A DNA stretch of 64,000 bases from Chitinophagaceae bacterium DXS (GTDB lineage Bacteria; Bacteroidota; Bacteroidia; Chitinophagales; Chitinophagaceae), in the NCBI GenBank assembly GCA_030345135.1, contig CP128386.1, positions 6,153,327 through 6,217,326 of the forward strand. The letters are read 5' to 3'. Position numbers and translations under genes: made by a program. Within the stretch, counting starts at the first letter, position 1; every line of letters starts with the position of its first letter. Positions 1 to 9,153 of this stretch are shown in pieces. Below the pieces are notes generated by a model that ran no database searches, was not told the DNA's origin, and worked only from the letters and a program-made list of their open reading frames with translations.

Positions 1-489
1 TTGGGAATGAAGGCGCAAAAAGGTTTTGTAAACAAAATGAAAGTGCTGTTTGGCCGCCCCGAACATTTCGACGCTTCACTAAGAGAGGAAGCGGAAGCAA
101 TCTTCCACATAAAGCAGAATACGGAACAAATCACCAGGCCACTCAATCGTTATGTAATATGGCAAATGATCATATTACTGACGAGTCTTTTTGTTTTCAT
201 TCTTTTTGAACAATATTTTCCAATCTCTCTTAAAATATTCTTTACCATTTCAGTTGTGCTAACCCTTATCAATTGCGGCGCCATTATGGAACAAAAGCAT
301 TGGATCTTTCACGTGGAATTACTAAGATTTACTGCATTGCTCCTCATTCCGCTTTTTTACAATCACTATTACATCGATCTCGTTGCTATGGTGTTATTAA
401 CTGCGGTTGTAGTCATTCTTCCCTTAAAATATTACAGCTCGCTGGAGAGCAGGTATTTGCAGATTGTTTATAAGACCGTAAGACCGTAA
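1..489 (+). CDS. Sterol desaturase / alkylglycerol monooxygenase-like protein, C-terminal part
   Basis: The reading frame is open from the first base, so the gene starts upstream of the window; the TTG at position 1 is not taken as a start. What remains is 162 residues: a short soluble stretch containing KMKVLFGRPEHF, then about four hydrophobic segments near residues 52-69, 76-95, 104-119 and 124-142. From memory, this resembles the tail that follows the histidine-box fatty-acid-hydroxylase domain in Bacteroidota sterol-desaturase-family proteins, where a similar 'LF.+P' motif precedes membrane segments. The catalytic histidine boxes would lie outside the window, so the assignment is tentative. 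The last codons (K-T-V-R-P-stop) are made of an octamer array, CCGTAAGA, that continues downstream, and the TAA stop lies inside an array unit. Confidence 0.55.
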   Translation: MGMKAQKGFVNKMKVLFGRPEHFDASLREEAEAIFHIKQNTEQITRPLNRYVIWQMIILLTSLFVFILFEQYFPISLKIFFTISVVLTLINCGAIMEQKHWIFHVELLRFTALLLIPLFYNHYYIDLVAMVLLTAVVVILPLKYYSSLESRYLQIVYKTVRP

Positions 490-705
490 GACCAAAAAAA
501 GACGTGTAAGATTGTAAGACAGTAAGATCGTAAGATAAGCGGAGTGCAAAAAAAAGAAAACCGCAGATCAATAGGTAGGGTAACCCAATGATCTGCGGTT
601 TTGTTTTTGTGTAAAGTATCAGAACCGAAATAGTAATCACTGTCTCATTCTCAACAGCCCCTCTTACGTGTCTTACTGTCTTACTGTCTTACGGTCTTGA
701 TAGCG
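474..705. repeat. GTAAGAC octamer arrays flanking a terminator
   Basis: Positions 474-537 hold about seven degenerate copies of GTAAGACN in 8-bp register. Positions 663-703 hold the reverse complement (TCTTACTG, TCTTACTG, TCTTACGG). The two arms face each other around the terminator at 559-600, giving a large imperfect inverted repeat between two convergent genes. Confidence 0.8.
559..600. terminator. Bidirectional intrinsic terminator
   Basis: A perfect 12-bp stem, AACCGCAGATCA (559-570) with TGATCTGCGGTT (589-600), encloses an 18-nt loop. An A-rich run lies on the left and a T-rich run on the right, so it can end transcription from both the upstream plus-strand gene and the convergent DUF4197 gene. 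Confidence 0.8.
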
Positions 706-707
706 TC

Positions 708-1475
708 TTAATTGAAGACTTTCTTCAATAAATCTGTCGTCCTCGCTGCAGGATCTTTTCTGATGAGCTTTTCCTGGTCGCCGATTTCGTGGAAGATGCC
801 GTCCATGGCTTTAGATGTAACGTAGGCGGATAGATCCGGATTTAATTTTTCGCCGCCGAAAAAGTTGACTTTGTTGTAAGCATTTACCACATCGGTCCAG
901 TATTTAGTTGCGTCAACCTTACTTAAGGAATTTTCTATAACAGGTTTAAATGCCGCAGTAAGCGGATCTGTTGTTTTTGTTTTAAGATAATGTGTCGCGG
1001 AAGTATCACCACCTTTAAGAATACCCCAGGCATCCTGAATGGTCATTTGTTTAACCGCATTCAGGAAAATTGGTGCAGCACTCTTGGTTGCATCTTCTGC
1101 TGCACGGTTCATGGACAGGATTGCGTCGTCCACCAGTTTGCCCATCCCAACGCTCCTCAACGTTTTTTCCACTTTTTGTGCTTCAGGAGGTAGCAGAACC
1201 TTTATCGCTGCATTTTTAAAAAAGCCATCTGCGGCAGAAAGTTTGTTTGTGCCTGTTTCAATTCCTTTATTCAAGGCTTCTTTTAGACCATCGGATACAT
1301 CCAGTGTGCTTAAAGAATCCTTACCGGAACCGGTTACTTTTCCCAAAATGGAACCAAGGGAGTTAGAAGAGCTTTTGTTAGTGTCAGAAGATGTTTTAAA
1401 CAGATCTTTTAATTTTTGCGCCTGAACATTGCTTACAGCCAGGGCTAATAGTAGTACATAGAAAAAATTTCGCAT
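708..1475 (-). CDS. DUF4197 family exported protein
   Basis: A 255-residue protein if started at the ATG at 1475. An in-frame start 45 bases upstream would put charged and hydrophobic residues before the signal peptide and is not preferred. Residues 1-19 form a classic signal peptide ending in VQA-Q, so the protein is probably exported to the periplasm. The rest matches the DUF4197 pattern: DGLKEALNKGIE, a VLLPPEAQKVE block, MNRAAEDA, and AWGILKGGDTSATHYL followed by a helical tail. The family has no established biochemical function. The gene is monocistronic and convergent with the upstream membrane-protein gene; a Bacteroidota-type promoter is visible just upstream. Confidence 0.9.
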   Translation of the reverse strand: MRNFFYVLLLALAVSNVQAQKLKDLFKTSSDTNKSSSNSLGSILGKVTGSGKDSLSTLDVSDGLKEALNKGIETGTNKLSAADGFFKNAAIKVLLPPEAQKVEKTLRSVGMGKLVDDAILSMNRAAEDATKSAAPIFLNAVKQMTIQDAWGILKGGDTSATHYLKTKTTDPLTAAFKPVIENSLSKVDATKYWTDVVNAYNKVNFFGGEKLNPDLSAYVTSKAMDGIFHEIGDQEKLIRKDPAARTTDLLKKVFN

Positions 1476-1492
1476 AGAAATAAAATAAAAGC

Positions 1493-1520
1493 CAAATATA
1501 ATCAGACAGTTAGCAAACAA
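1493..1520 (-). promoter_or_regulatory. Putative Bacteroidota promoter for the DUF4197 gene
   Basis: Read on the minus strand, TATATTTG (1500-1493) fits the TAnnTTTG -7 element. A TTG lies 17 bp further upstream (1520-1518). The start codon is 17 nt downstream of the -7 box. The match is by eye only. Confidence 0.4.
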
Positions 1521-1641
1521 CTCGTTAATACTGCTGTTGGCAGCAATGCGAGAAAGTCATTTAAGCTTAACGGGCTGTTTTTGTCGCCGAAATGCTCGAC
1601 CCGTACATTTTTTCATTCGTTAATCATGCTTATCTTTCCGC

Positions 1642-2793
1642 ATGCAAATTTCTATTTGGGAAAAGGAAAGCTTTTTTGCAAACCGCGATATCCTCATTAT
1701 TGGAGCCGGCCTGGTTGGTTTATGGACGGCTTATGAGATCAAAAAGAGAAATCCATCAATCAATATCCTCATTATTGAAAAAGGAATTGTGCCAACAGGG
1801 GCATCCACCCGCAATGCAGGATTTGCCTGCTTTGGCAGTCCGACTGAATTGCTGCATGACTTTGATACCCAGGGCAAGGACGACACTTTGAAAGTTGTTG
1901 AAATGCGGTTCAAAGGCATTGAAAAAATCAAACGTCTTTTTGTTCGCGGCGTTATCGACTATGATAATTGTGGTGGCTTTGAATGCCTGGACAATCAAAA
2001 AAATGATATTAGCGCCATTAAGAGCAGGCTGCCGGAGCTGAACCTGTTATTAAAAGATGTTACCGGTGCATCAGAAACATATACCTGGGCCGATGAAAAG
2101 CTTGATACATTTGGTCTTGCCGGGTTTGATGCCCTCATCGAAAATGGTTTTGAAAGCAGTTTACACAGCGGTAAGTTATTGATGGCATTTGTAAAGTTTG
2201 TGCAAAGCATGGGCGTGGATATTTTGCCGGGGGTAGAAGTTGCTGGCTGGACGGAAGTTTCAAAAGGCGTTGAGCTGGAAGCCTCTTATCAGATCAACAA
2301 CCAAAAAGAGAAGCTTAAATTTTTTGGGCGTAACCTTATCGTATGTTGTAATGCCTTTACAAATAGCCTTTTGCCGGAACTGAAAGTGTCGCCGGAACGC
2401 GGACAGGTTATAGTTACCAGTCCAATTCCACATCTTCCGTTACACGGAACATTCCATTATGATGAAGGCTTTTATTATTTCAGAAATATTGGAAACCGCA
2501 TATTGCTTGGGGGTGCCAGGAACTCTGCTTTTGAGGAAGAACACACGGATCGTTTAACCGAAACTCCCGGTATCCAGAAAAAACTGGAAGATTTTCTGCG
2601 GGATCATATCGCCGGCGATTACGAGTATACAATCGATTTCAGATGGAGCGGAATAATGGGCTTTACCCAAAACAAGCAGCCTGTAATTCACCATGTGAGC
2701 GATAGGGTACATGCTGTTGTTTCCTGCAATGGTATGGGGGTTGCTTTGTCTCCTGTTGTTGCCGAGAAAGTTGCAGAATCGCTTTTTAAGTAG
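1642..2793 (+). CDS. FAD-dependent oxidoreductase, DAO / glycine oxidase-like
   Basis: A 383-residue protein of the D-amino-acid oxidase (DAO) fold. The N terminus has a dinucleotide-binding beta strand and GxGxxG (G21-A-G23-L-V-G26), then an acidic residue ending the second strand (IIEKG) and the flavin-proximal ASTRNAGFACFGS block at about residues 51-63. The C terminus has the family's second FAD contact region (RWSGIMGFT..KQPVI, then CNGMGVALSP). There is no signal peptide, so it is cytoplasmic. It likely oxidises an amine or amino-acid substrate, but the substrate cannot be told from sequence. The start at 1642 has TATCTTTC directly upstream, one base away from a -7 box, so the message may be almost leaderless. 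Confidence 0.88.
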   Translation: MQISIWEKESFFANRDILIIGAGLVGLWTAYEIKKRNPSINILIIEKGIVPTGASTRNAGFACFGSPTELLHDFDTQGKDDTLKVVEMRFKGIEKIKRLFVRGVIDYDNCGGFECLDNQKNDISAIKSRLPELNLLLKDVTGASETYTWADEKLDTFGLAGFDALIENGFESSLHSGKLLMAFVKFVQSMGVDILPGVEVAGWTEVSKGVELEASYQINNQKEKLKFFGRNLIVCCNAFTNSLLPELKVSPERGQVIVTSPIPHLPLHGTFHYDEGFYYFRNIGNRILLGGARNSAFEEEHTDRLTETPGIQKKLEDFLRDHIAGDYEYTIDFRWSGIMGFTQNKQPVIHHVSDRVHAVVSCNGMGVALSPVVAEKVAESLFK

Positions 2794-2849
2794 CGTTGAT
2801 CGCGCAAAATATATAGTGACCGTTAACATTTACACTTTCTTTTTCCGTA

Positions 2850-2885
2850 TACATTTGTCCGGTGTTTTGGACAAAATTTGTCCGG
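2850..2885 (+). promoter_or_regulatory. Putative promoter and palindromic leader of the glutaminyl cyclase gene
   Basis: TACATTTG at 2850-2857 fits the TAnnTTTG -7 element, 43 nt upstream of the start codon. It overlaps TTTGTCC (2854-2860), which pairs with GGACAAA (2869-2875). TTTGTCCGG then appears again at 2877-2885, so the leader has one hairpin and a direct repeat of its left arm. Confidence 0.35.
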
Positions 2886-2900
2886 AGTAAAAATAAATGG

Positions 2901-3743
2901 ATGAAAAACTTAATCAGGTGCATTTTAGTTTCGGGAGTCATTGGTTTGGCCGCTTGCGGTAATGGCACGGAAAGTTCAGATACATCAAAAGACAGTGGAA
3001 GCGCTGCTACAAACCCTGTCTCATACGTTCCTCCTGCAATACAATATAATGTTATTAAAGTGTATCCGCATGATACATCTTCTTATACACAGGGGTTGAT
3101 TTGGTATAATAATACGTTGTATGAAGGAACCGGCCTAAAGGAAAAAAGCAAGTTGCTGAAAGTAGATCTTAACACAGGAAAACAGAATCAGCAGGTAAAA
3201 CTGGATAATGAATATTTTGGAGAAGGGATCACTATTTTAAATAATAAAATATACCAGCTAACCTGGCAGGAACATAAAGTGTTTGTGTACGATTTGAATA
3301 CTTTTAAAAAAGTACAGGAGTTTGAATGGCCATATGACGGTTGGGGATTGACGAACAATGGCAAAGAGCTGATAATAAGTACAGGAGGCAATAATTTATA
3401 TTTTGTAGATCCTGCTACGTTTAAAATACTAAAAACAGTTGGTGTTTCTAATAATTATGGGCCTGTTTCCGACATAAACGAGCTGGAATATGTGAACGGG
3501 TTTGTATATGCCAACATTTATGAGACTGACAATATTATAAAAATCAATCCGGAGACGGGTGCTGTGGTTGGGAAATTAGACCTCACTGACATATTAAGCA
3601 AAAACGGAGTGGTTTACAATCGTGAGCAGATTGGTCCTAATACAGGCAATGTATTAAACGGAATTGCTTTCGACAGCGCGAAGAACAGTTTTTATGTTAC
3701 CGGTAAATGCTGGCCGGCATTGTTTGAGATAAAGCTTAACTAA
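2901..3743 (+). CDS. Glutaminyl-peptide cyclotransferase (glutamine cyclotransferase family), lipoprotein
   Basis: A 280-residue protein beginning at the ATG at 2901, chosen because it gives a proper lipoprotein signal peptide: a hydrophobic core followed by the lipobox LAAC with Cys19. Upstream in-frame starts would only add a charged lead. The mature part is a five-bladed beta-propeller-type sequence of the glutamine cyclotransferase family, with the hallmark order FTQGL-like YTQGLIWYNNTLYEGTGL, FGEGI, YQLTWQE, GWGLT, ELEYVNG, YANIYETDNI and LNGIAF. Family members cyclise N-terminal glutamine to pyroglutamate on peptides. Here the enzyme would sit on the periplasmic or outer membrane surface. 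The gene appears monocistronic and is followed by two tandem terminators. Confidence 0.9.
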   Translation: MKNLIRCILVSGVIGLAACGNGTESSDTSKDSGSAATNPVSYVPPAIQYNVIKVYPHDTSSYTQGLIWYNNTLYEGTGLKEKSKLLKVDLNTGKQNQQVKLDNEYFGEGITILNNKIYQLTWQEHKVFVYDLNTFKKVQEFEWPYDGWGLTNNGKELIISTGGNNLYFVDPATFKILKTVGVSNNYGPVSDINELEYVNGFVYANIYETDNIIKINPETGAVVGKLDLTDILSKNGVVYNREQIGPNTGNVLNGIAFDSAKNSFYVTGKCWPALFEIKLN

Positions 3744-3789
3744 GCTTAAAGCCTAAAGCGCAAAGCTTAAAACCGGCTGTTTATAGTTC

Positions 3790-3835
3790 AAAGCTGATGA
3801 TTGTATACGAAAGTCGCAATCGTCAGCTTTTTTAT
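3790..3835 (+). terminator. Intrinsic terminator 1 after the glutaminyl cyclase gene
   Basis: Stem AAAGCTGATGATTG (3790-3803) pairs with CAATCGTCAGCTTT (3817-3830), with one G-U pair, followed by a T-rich tract. Confidence 0.75.
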
Positions 3836-3898
3836 TTTAGCTTAAAGCCCAAAGCGTAACCCCTAAAGCGTAAAGCCTAAAACTGCTGTTGAAAATAT

Positions 3899-3944
3899 AA
3901 AGCTGATGACTGTTAGTGAAAGATACGACCATCAGCTTTTTTTA
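3899..3944 (+). terminator. Intrinsic terminator 2, tandem duplicate of terminator 1
   Basis: AAAAGCTGATG (3899-3909) pairs with CATCAGCTTTT (3931-3941) before a T run. The arms and some loop bases repeat those of the hairpin 110 bp upstream. Confidence 0.75.
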
Positions 3945-4073
3945 TAGCCTAAAGCTCAGTACTTAAAATCGAGTTGAACGAATGAACTTTTTAATATTAA
4001 CTATTAAGGAAGAAGCATCTGAACAATTAGGTTGTAACAAGTACGGCATCGAATCCAAAATTGAACAGTAGTT

Positions 4074-4994
4074 CTAAGCTTTAGGCTTTGGGCTTTGAGC
4101 TTTCTTAATAACATATATCACCGAACTGCATTTCTTCGCGTCAACCCATGCTTTCCTGTTGGATGCAAGTGCGGTAGAAACAGCGCCAACCATGTTGCTT
4201 TTCCCGTTTTTATACTGCTCGCTTAACATGCTCACATAGAAACTGTCGAACCACATGGGTATATAATTGGTGACAGTAAAACCGTGTGATTGCATCAGGC
4301 GCTGCATACAATCCGGCGAAAAATGGTACAAATGCCTGGGTACATCATAAGCTGCCCAGTATTGCCCGTATTTTTCCGCATCGTAGCTGGTATAATTGGG
4401 TACAGCTATTATTAATGTCCCGTTGGACTCTAAGATTCTGTGAAAGGTGTCAATGTAGCCGTGAAGATCATGAACATGTTCCAATACATGCCACATCGTG
4501 ATCACATTAAAAGAATTCTCTGGTAAATTATATAGCGTGTCAGGTGTTTGAAGTTGCAAGCCATAATTTTTTAACGCATTCTCGCGCGCAACGTCGTCCG
4601 GTTCCAGCGCAGTTACCTGCCAGCCGTCCAATTTCATTGTATTGGCAAAAGCGCCGGTGCCTGCGCCGATATCCAAAAGCGCTCCTTTTGAATTGTTATT
4701 GACCTGGTTAAGCAGCTTTTTTTTAGACTGAAGCGTGTAATTTCGCACTATATGGTACAACCTGTTAATGAACCCTTTTTTCACATCCGAATGAGAGATG
4801 TAATCATTACTTTTATAGTATGCCCCAATGTCTTCCTGGCCAGGTATATGCTGTGTAAACCTGCCGGAACAGTTGTTGCAATGCCAGATATCAAAGTCTT
4901 TTTGGCTAACAGTATTATCTTTAGCAGTTAAAACTTTTATTATATTGTCGCTTTTACAAAAAGGACACGCCGTATATGTGATAATTTCACTCAT
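4074..4994 (-). CDS. Class I SAM-dependent methyltransferase with N-terminal zinc ribbon
   Basis: A 306-residue protein starting at the ATG at 4994; a longer frame adds 18 residues without family support. Residues 10-42 hold two CxxC pairs (C10/C13 and C39/C42), a zinc-ribbon arrangement common in methyltransferases of sugar or secondary-metabolite pathways. The SAM-binding motif I is D108-IGAGTG-114, with a later acidic residue in ALEPDD, and the WHVLEHV and YDVPRHLYHF blocks are typical of the Methyltransf_23 group. The substrate is unknown. The last residues (AQSPKPKA-stop) are encoded entirely by AAAGC heptads of the adjoining repeat, so the true C terminus has been extended or replaced by repeat sequence. 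It is divergent from the DUF58 gene. Confidence 0.88.
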   Translation of the reverse strand: MSEIITYTACPFCKSDNIIKVLTAKDNTVSQKDFDIWHCNNCSGRFTQHIPGQEDIGAYYKSNDYISHSDVKKGFINRLYHIVRNYTLQSKKKLLNQVNNNSKGALLDIGAGTGAFANTMKLDGWQVTALEPDDVARENALKNYGLQLQTPDTLYNLPENSFNVITMWHVLEHVHDLHGYIDTFHRILESNGTLIIAVPNYTSYDAEKYGQYWAAYDVPRHLYHFSPDCMQRLMQSHGFTVTNYIPMWFDSFYVSMLSEQYKNGKSNMVGAVSTALASNRKAWVDAKKCSSVIYVIKKAQSPKPKA

Positions 4995-5089
4995 CGGTGG
5001 CAAAGAAAGCAAAGTTTCAGTTAAAAAAAGACTGGCTTTCGGTATCAATTTTTAAACGAACGCATCTTTAGTTAATTTAACCCGGTTAA

Positions 5090-6466
5090 ATGATGAGCAA
5101 GGCAAACGGAAATATCAATAGAGGACTTAAGAAGGTTGGATTTTTTCTGCCTTTTACGTGGTATGGTTTCCTGTTTATGGCCGCAGTTTATATCTGTTAC
5201 CGCTGGCTTGGCACACAACAGCAACAACCGGATTCCTCTTTTGGGGACATTTTTGCACTTTTAATAAAGGTTGCTACCTGGTTTATTGTGGCGGTTCTAA
5301 CGCTAGCGTTCCTTTCCGTTTTGTTATCCTACCTGTTCTTCCTGTTCAAAAAGAAAAAGCAGCAGGCGGAATTTTCTATTGAAACCGTAGCTGGTAAAAC
5401 TTCGGGCAGAAGAAGATTGCAAATGCTTCGCATGGTTCTTGAGCCTGTATTAAAGCCGCTGCTCGGCTTTGTAAAATTGAGAATACAGTACGACGAAGAG
5501 CATTTTTCAGATAAGTTCTCCCTGGTTGAAAAAGCGTTCAATAAGCTCATCAATACAAGACTGGAGGGCACATACAATTGGCCACTTCCGGAAATAAAGG
5601 AATACAAGCTGAAAAATGTAATTATCTACTTTGAAGACTTTTTTCAATTCTTTTCACTGGCGGTTCAACTTCCGGCCAACAGCCGCTTTTATACCCAGCC
5701 ATTTGAAAAGACTAAAGATATATTTGATGCATCTCCCCGTAAAACAGAGGAGACTAATACCAGAATTGAAGAGATCAAACGAATAGAAGGCGAATATCTT
5801 AATTACAAGAATTTTGAGGATAACGATGACGTAAGGCGCATTGTTTGGAAGATCTATGCAAAAAATAAAGAACTGGTAGTTCGTATTCCGGAAATTCTTG
5901 ATCCTTATGCTTCGCATATGTATCTCTATGCATCCTTCTTCAGCAATTATGATATTGAAGGAAATGATGTAGTTAATATTCCTTTTTTAAACTATTACAA
6001 AACAGTATTGTGGAGCGTTTACCAGCAACTTGTTAAGAAAGGATTCGATGTAAAATATATACCGGACCAGGTTTTACCGTTGCATTATTCCACAGATGAG
6101 CAGCAAAATGTGCGGTATAATATTAGCACCAGCCGCTGGCAGACAGATAAGGACCTGCTTTCTTTTGTAAAAACGAACGAGGCAGCCATGGTTGTTGTAT
6201 CATCTCTCAGTAACGCAGAAGAAGTGGCGCAGTTGGCTGAAAGTTATGGAGATGAAATAGTGATCGTCTTCGTAAGATTAAGCAATGGCCTGCGTAAACA
6301 ATATGTTACGGACTGGTTACAATGGGTATTTATTCAGCAGGAAAAAAATGATCTTGCTGTTTACAGAACACGCTGGAGTGTTTCAACCCTGAAATCAAAA
6401 ATGCTGAAGAACGAGAAAAAAATAAAGGCTATTCTCGAAAAATATAATAAGCCGGTAACTGTATAG
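5090..6466 (+). CDS. DUF58 domain protein of a MoxR cluster
   Basis: A 458-residue protein with two N-terminal membrane segments (about residues 17-40 and 55-87) and a cytoplasmic remainder. Residues 233-270 contain the DUF58 signature: GEYLNYKNFEDNDDVRRIVW then KNKELVVRIPE, corresponding to the family's 'Y..GDD.R.I.W...A+..EL.V+..E'. DUF58 proteins are routinely encoded next to MoxR AAA+ ATPases and transglutaminase-like proteins and have been proposed to act with them in maturation or assembly of envelope proteins. Here the order is DUF58, transglutaminase, MoxR, all on the same strand with short gaps (54 nt, then 2 nt), so they form an operon. Confidence 0.88.
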   Translation: MMSKANGNINRGLKKVGFFLPFTWYGFLFMAAVYICYRWLGTQQQQPDSSFGDIFALLIKVATWFIVAVLTLAFLSVLLSYLFFLFKKKKQQAEFSIETVAGKTSGRRRLQMLRMVLEPVLKPLLGFVKLRIQYDEEHFSDKFSLVEKAFNKLINTRLEGTYNWPLPEIKEYKLKNVIIYFEDFFQFFSLAVQLPANSRFYTQPFEKTKDIFDASPRKTEETNTRIEEIKRIEGEYLNYKNFEDNDDVRRIVWKIYAKNKELVVRIPEILDPYASHMYLYASFFSNYDIEGNDVVNIPFLNYYKTVLWSVYQQLVKKGFDVKYIPDQVLPLHYSTDEQQNVRYNISTSRWQTDKDLLSFVKTNEAAMVVVSSLSNAEEVAQLAESYGDEIVIVFVRLSNGLRKQYVTDWLQWVFIQQEKNDLAVYRTRWSVSTLKSKMLKNEKKIKAILEKYNKPVTV

Positions 6467-6520
6467 GCATAATGCCTGCGCGGATCAGGTTTGTTAACGA
6501 TGTAACCAAGGATATTGAAT

Positions 6521-9151
6521 ATGAAGGCAATTAAGAAATATAGCTGGAAGAAAGTATTTGCTCAATTATTGTTGCTGGGCCTGCCAACGGTAGCGCTTGC
6601 GGTGTATATGCTGTGGGACGTTAACCAGTTCTACAATATTCTTCGCAACGATTATATTAAACAAAGCATCTTTTTTGCTTCTGGCCTGGGCGCAGCCACC
6701 GTTTTTTACGGATACCGCTTTCGCTTTTTGCCAACGGCAGTTATTCTGTTTGCCGGTTTGTACTTTGCCTATCAGTATATTAACCGGACTGCTTTTGGTG
6801 AATTTGATACCTTCTTTATTACCATTCAATTCTTCATCTTCTGTATACTTTTCTCCATTGGATGGCTTGCCGGTTATGGATTTTCACGAAGCCGGTACTT
6901 TACTGTTTTCTGGGCAGTGTTTCTTTTATCGGCCCAGATTGTTATAGTCAGTAAGATAACAGATATCAAAGCCACCACACTTATTAATGCATTCATTCCT
7001 ATCATGGCTTATGCGGTGTACATTATTTACACGGCTGAGCTGATCAGGAATATGAATGATGATGATAAGTTTTTCGGCTGGTTCCTCGTTAAAAGAATGC
7101 TTGGTTTTGCGGTTGTGCTGGCGCTAATGTTGCTTGGTGTGGTAAACATATTCCAACGCGATTTTGCCGGTATTGAAAAAGAATGGGGGAATGCAAAAGG
7201 CAACTACGACAAGAACAAGAGCAATAGTGAGAACATGACCAAGGAGAATAAGGATGGCACTATTGGCAATAAAGATCAAACCAAATTAACCGGAAATCTT
7301 AACAAGGGAAAGCGGCTTGTTTTTGTGGCGAGGCTGGATAATTTTTTCCGCGATGGAAAAACACCCAATCCATTATATTTTACAGCATACTATTATACAA
7401 GGTTTGATACGCTGACGCAGACTTTTGAAATAGATCCGCAAATGCCTGAAAACGACCTGTTCAGGCCCAATCCGTCAAAAATACCGTTATACTTTGCAAA
7501 GACAGATTCAACAGTCATCAAGAATACACGGGCAACAAAGAGCAGGAAAGTGGTTACGACAGATGTGTACAAGGTATTGTTGTCGCCGGATGAATACATC
7601 GCGCCGGCAACGGCATTTTTCTGCCAGCCGCTCCCGGTTCCTAATGAATATAAAGATCAGTTCAAGAGCGCATACAGAGCTAAAATGTGGGTGAGTGATC
7701 TGAACAGTGCATACTTTATTTATAATCCTGCAGGCAATCAAATGCTGGAAGAATTTCAGCAGCAACGTTTTGATGTGTTACGCAGCATAAAAACGCAGGA
7801 CTATACGCCGTTGGATAAAAAGTTCATGCAGTACTACACTTACATGCCGAATGATGAAGAGTATGCAAAGATCAGGTCGCTGGCCGCGGAAATAACAAAA
7901 GATGCAAAGACTCCGGTTGATAAGATGATTGCTATTCGCAATTACTTTTTAGGTAAAGATGAATTCGGCCAACCACTTTTTAAATATTCGGATAATCCGG
8001 GTATTCCGGGCTTGCCGAGTGCCAATAAATTGACCTATTTCTTATTAGAAAACAGGAAAGGATACTGTGCATATTTTGCCGGAGCAACCTTGTTCCTGCT
8101 TCGCTCATTGGGTATTCCTTCACGTGTGGCTGCCGGTTTTTTAACTGTTGACAGAAGCAGTAAAAATCCGGGTTGGTATTGGTTCTACGAAGATCAGGCG
8201 CACGCATGGGTACAGGTGTATTTTCCCGGTTATGGTTGGGTAGATTTTGATACCACTGTTCCGGATGCAAATACACAGCAATCGCCTCAGCCGGATGGTA
8301 CGCCGCCGCTCAATATGCAGCAGGCTTATCTTGTTGCTGACGGAAATGTGGTAAGTGTAGATACTGTTACCAAAAAAGTGGTGATGGATGTAAACCAGTT
8401 GTTGTATCATGACGAAAGCTATGCCGTTAAAAATCCTGAGCGTGTTGAGTTTGATGCCTCCGTTGCAACTGTATCAAGAGATACAGGCACTGTGCGTCTT
8501 TCTGCGTTAACGAAGGATATGCATATTACCGCGGCATCGTTTGCTGAAGCATTAAAAGAATTGAAACCGGGATCGAATGATAGTATGCGATCCATTCTCA
8601 AAAAAGTGCCGAATCCGGTTCCTGTCGATGAGATAAAGATCATAGATCCTGAAGCTGAAGCAAAACAGAAAAAGAAAGAACAGGCTATTCAAACACAGCC
8701 GGTGGACTGGATGAATGTTTTGTGGTTAACATTGATCGTTATTGGAGGTTTGGCTTTACTGGTAATTATAACTCCATACTTAATCTGGCAGTATTTATAT
8801 GCAAAAGCTAAAGGTGCAAAAGATCCTTCTGCAAAAGCGTATAGTAGCTATCGTGCGGCGCTGTATTATACCAACCAGCTGGGGTACAGCAGAACCAATC
8901 AATCGCCTGAACAATTTGCAAGGCATATTGATCAGTCTTTCGGTACAGGCTTTGTGCCATTCAGCAGGATCTATCAGAAATTGAAATACAGTGGCATGCC
9001 GTTAACGGCAACTGAGCAGGAAACCGTGAACAGTTTCATTGTTCCGTTTGTAAAAAATGTGAGAGAGAAAATTCCGTTTAAAACAAGATTTAGCAGGTTC
9101 GTGAACATTTATAACACAATACAATACTTTCAGCAACCCAAAATAGGTTAA
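6521..9151 (+). CDS. Membrane-anchored transglutaminase-like protein (TgpA type)
   Basis: An 876-residue protein. The ATG at 6521 has AAGGAT about 8 nt upstream; a TTG six bases earlier is in frame but less likely. The first ~220 residues form about six membrane helices. A large extracytoplasmic region follows, carrying the transglutaminase core: Cys516 in RKGYCAYFAG, His561 in DQAHAWVQVY and Asp577 in WVDFDTT, so the papain-like triad looks intact. A final membrane helix lies near residues 730-757, followed by a cytoplasmic DUF4129-like tail. This architecture is that of TgpA-like proteins, which may act as transglutaminases or proteases on envelope proteins. It sits between DUF58 and MoxR and its stop is only 2 nt from the moxR start. 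Confidence 0.9.
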   Translation: MKAIKKYSWKKVFAQLLLLGLPTVALAVYMLWDVNQFYNILRNDYIKQSIFFASGLGAATVFYGYRFRFLPTAVILFAGLYFAYQYINRTAFGEFDTFFITIQFFIFCILFSIGWLAGYGFSRSRYFTVFWAVFLLSAQIVIVSKITDIKATTLINAFIPIMAYAVYIIYTAELIRNMNDDDKFFGWFLVKRMLGFAVVLALMLLGVVNIFQRDFAGIEKEWGNAKGNYDKNKSNSENMTKENKDGTIGNKDQTKLTGNLNKGKRLVFVARLDNFFRDGKTPNPLYFTAYYYTRFDTLTQTFEIDPQMPENDLFRPNPSKIPLYFAKTDSTVIKNTRATKSRKVVTTDVYKVLLSPDEYIAPATAFFCQPLPVPNEYKDQFKSAYRAKMWVSDLNSAYFIYNPAGNQMLEEFQQQRFDVLRSIKTQDYTPLDKKFMQYYTYMPNDEEYAKIRSLAAEITKDAKTPVDKMIAIRNYFLGKDEFGQPLFKYSDNPGIPGLPSANKLTYFLLENRKGYCAYFAGATLFLLRSLGIPSRVAAGFLTVDRSSKNPGWYWFYEDQAHAWVQVYFPGYGWVDFDTTVPDANTQQSPQPDGTPPLNMQQAYLVADGNVVSVDTVTKKVVMDVNQLLYHDESYAVKNPERVEFDASVATVSRDTGTVRLSALTKDMHITAASFAEALKELKPGSNDSMRSILKKVPNPVPVDEIKIIDPEAEAKQKKKEQAIQTQPVDWMNVLWLTLIVIGGLALLVIITPYLIWQYLYAKAKGAKDPSAKAYSSYRAALYYTNQLGYSRTNQSPEQFARHIDQSFGTGFVPFSRIYQKLKYSGMPLTATEQETVNSFIVPFVKNVREKIPFKTRFSRFVNIYNTIQYFQQPKIG

Positions 9152-9153
9152 GC

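Larger units (their letters stand above)
3744..4073. repeat. Intergenic AAAGC heptad arrays
   Basis: This 330-bp spacer holds no gene. It has arrays of a 7-bp unit, roughly NNAAAGC, at about 3745-3775 and 3838-3893, with a short run at 3946-3958. Two terminator hairpins are interleaved with the arrays. A further array begins at the far end and continues into the 3' end of the methyltransferase gene. Confidence 0.8.
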
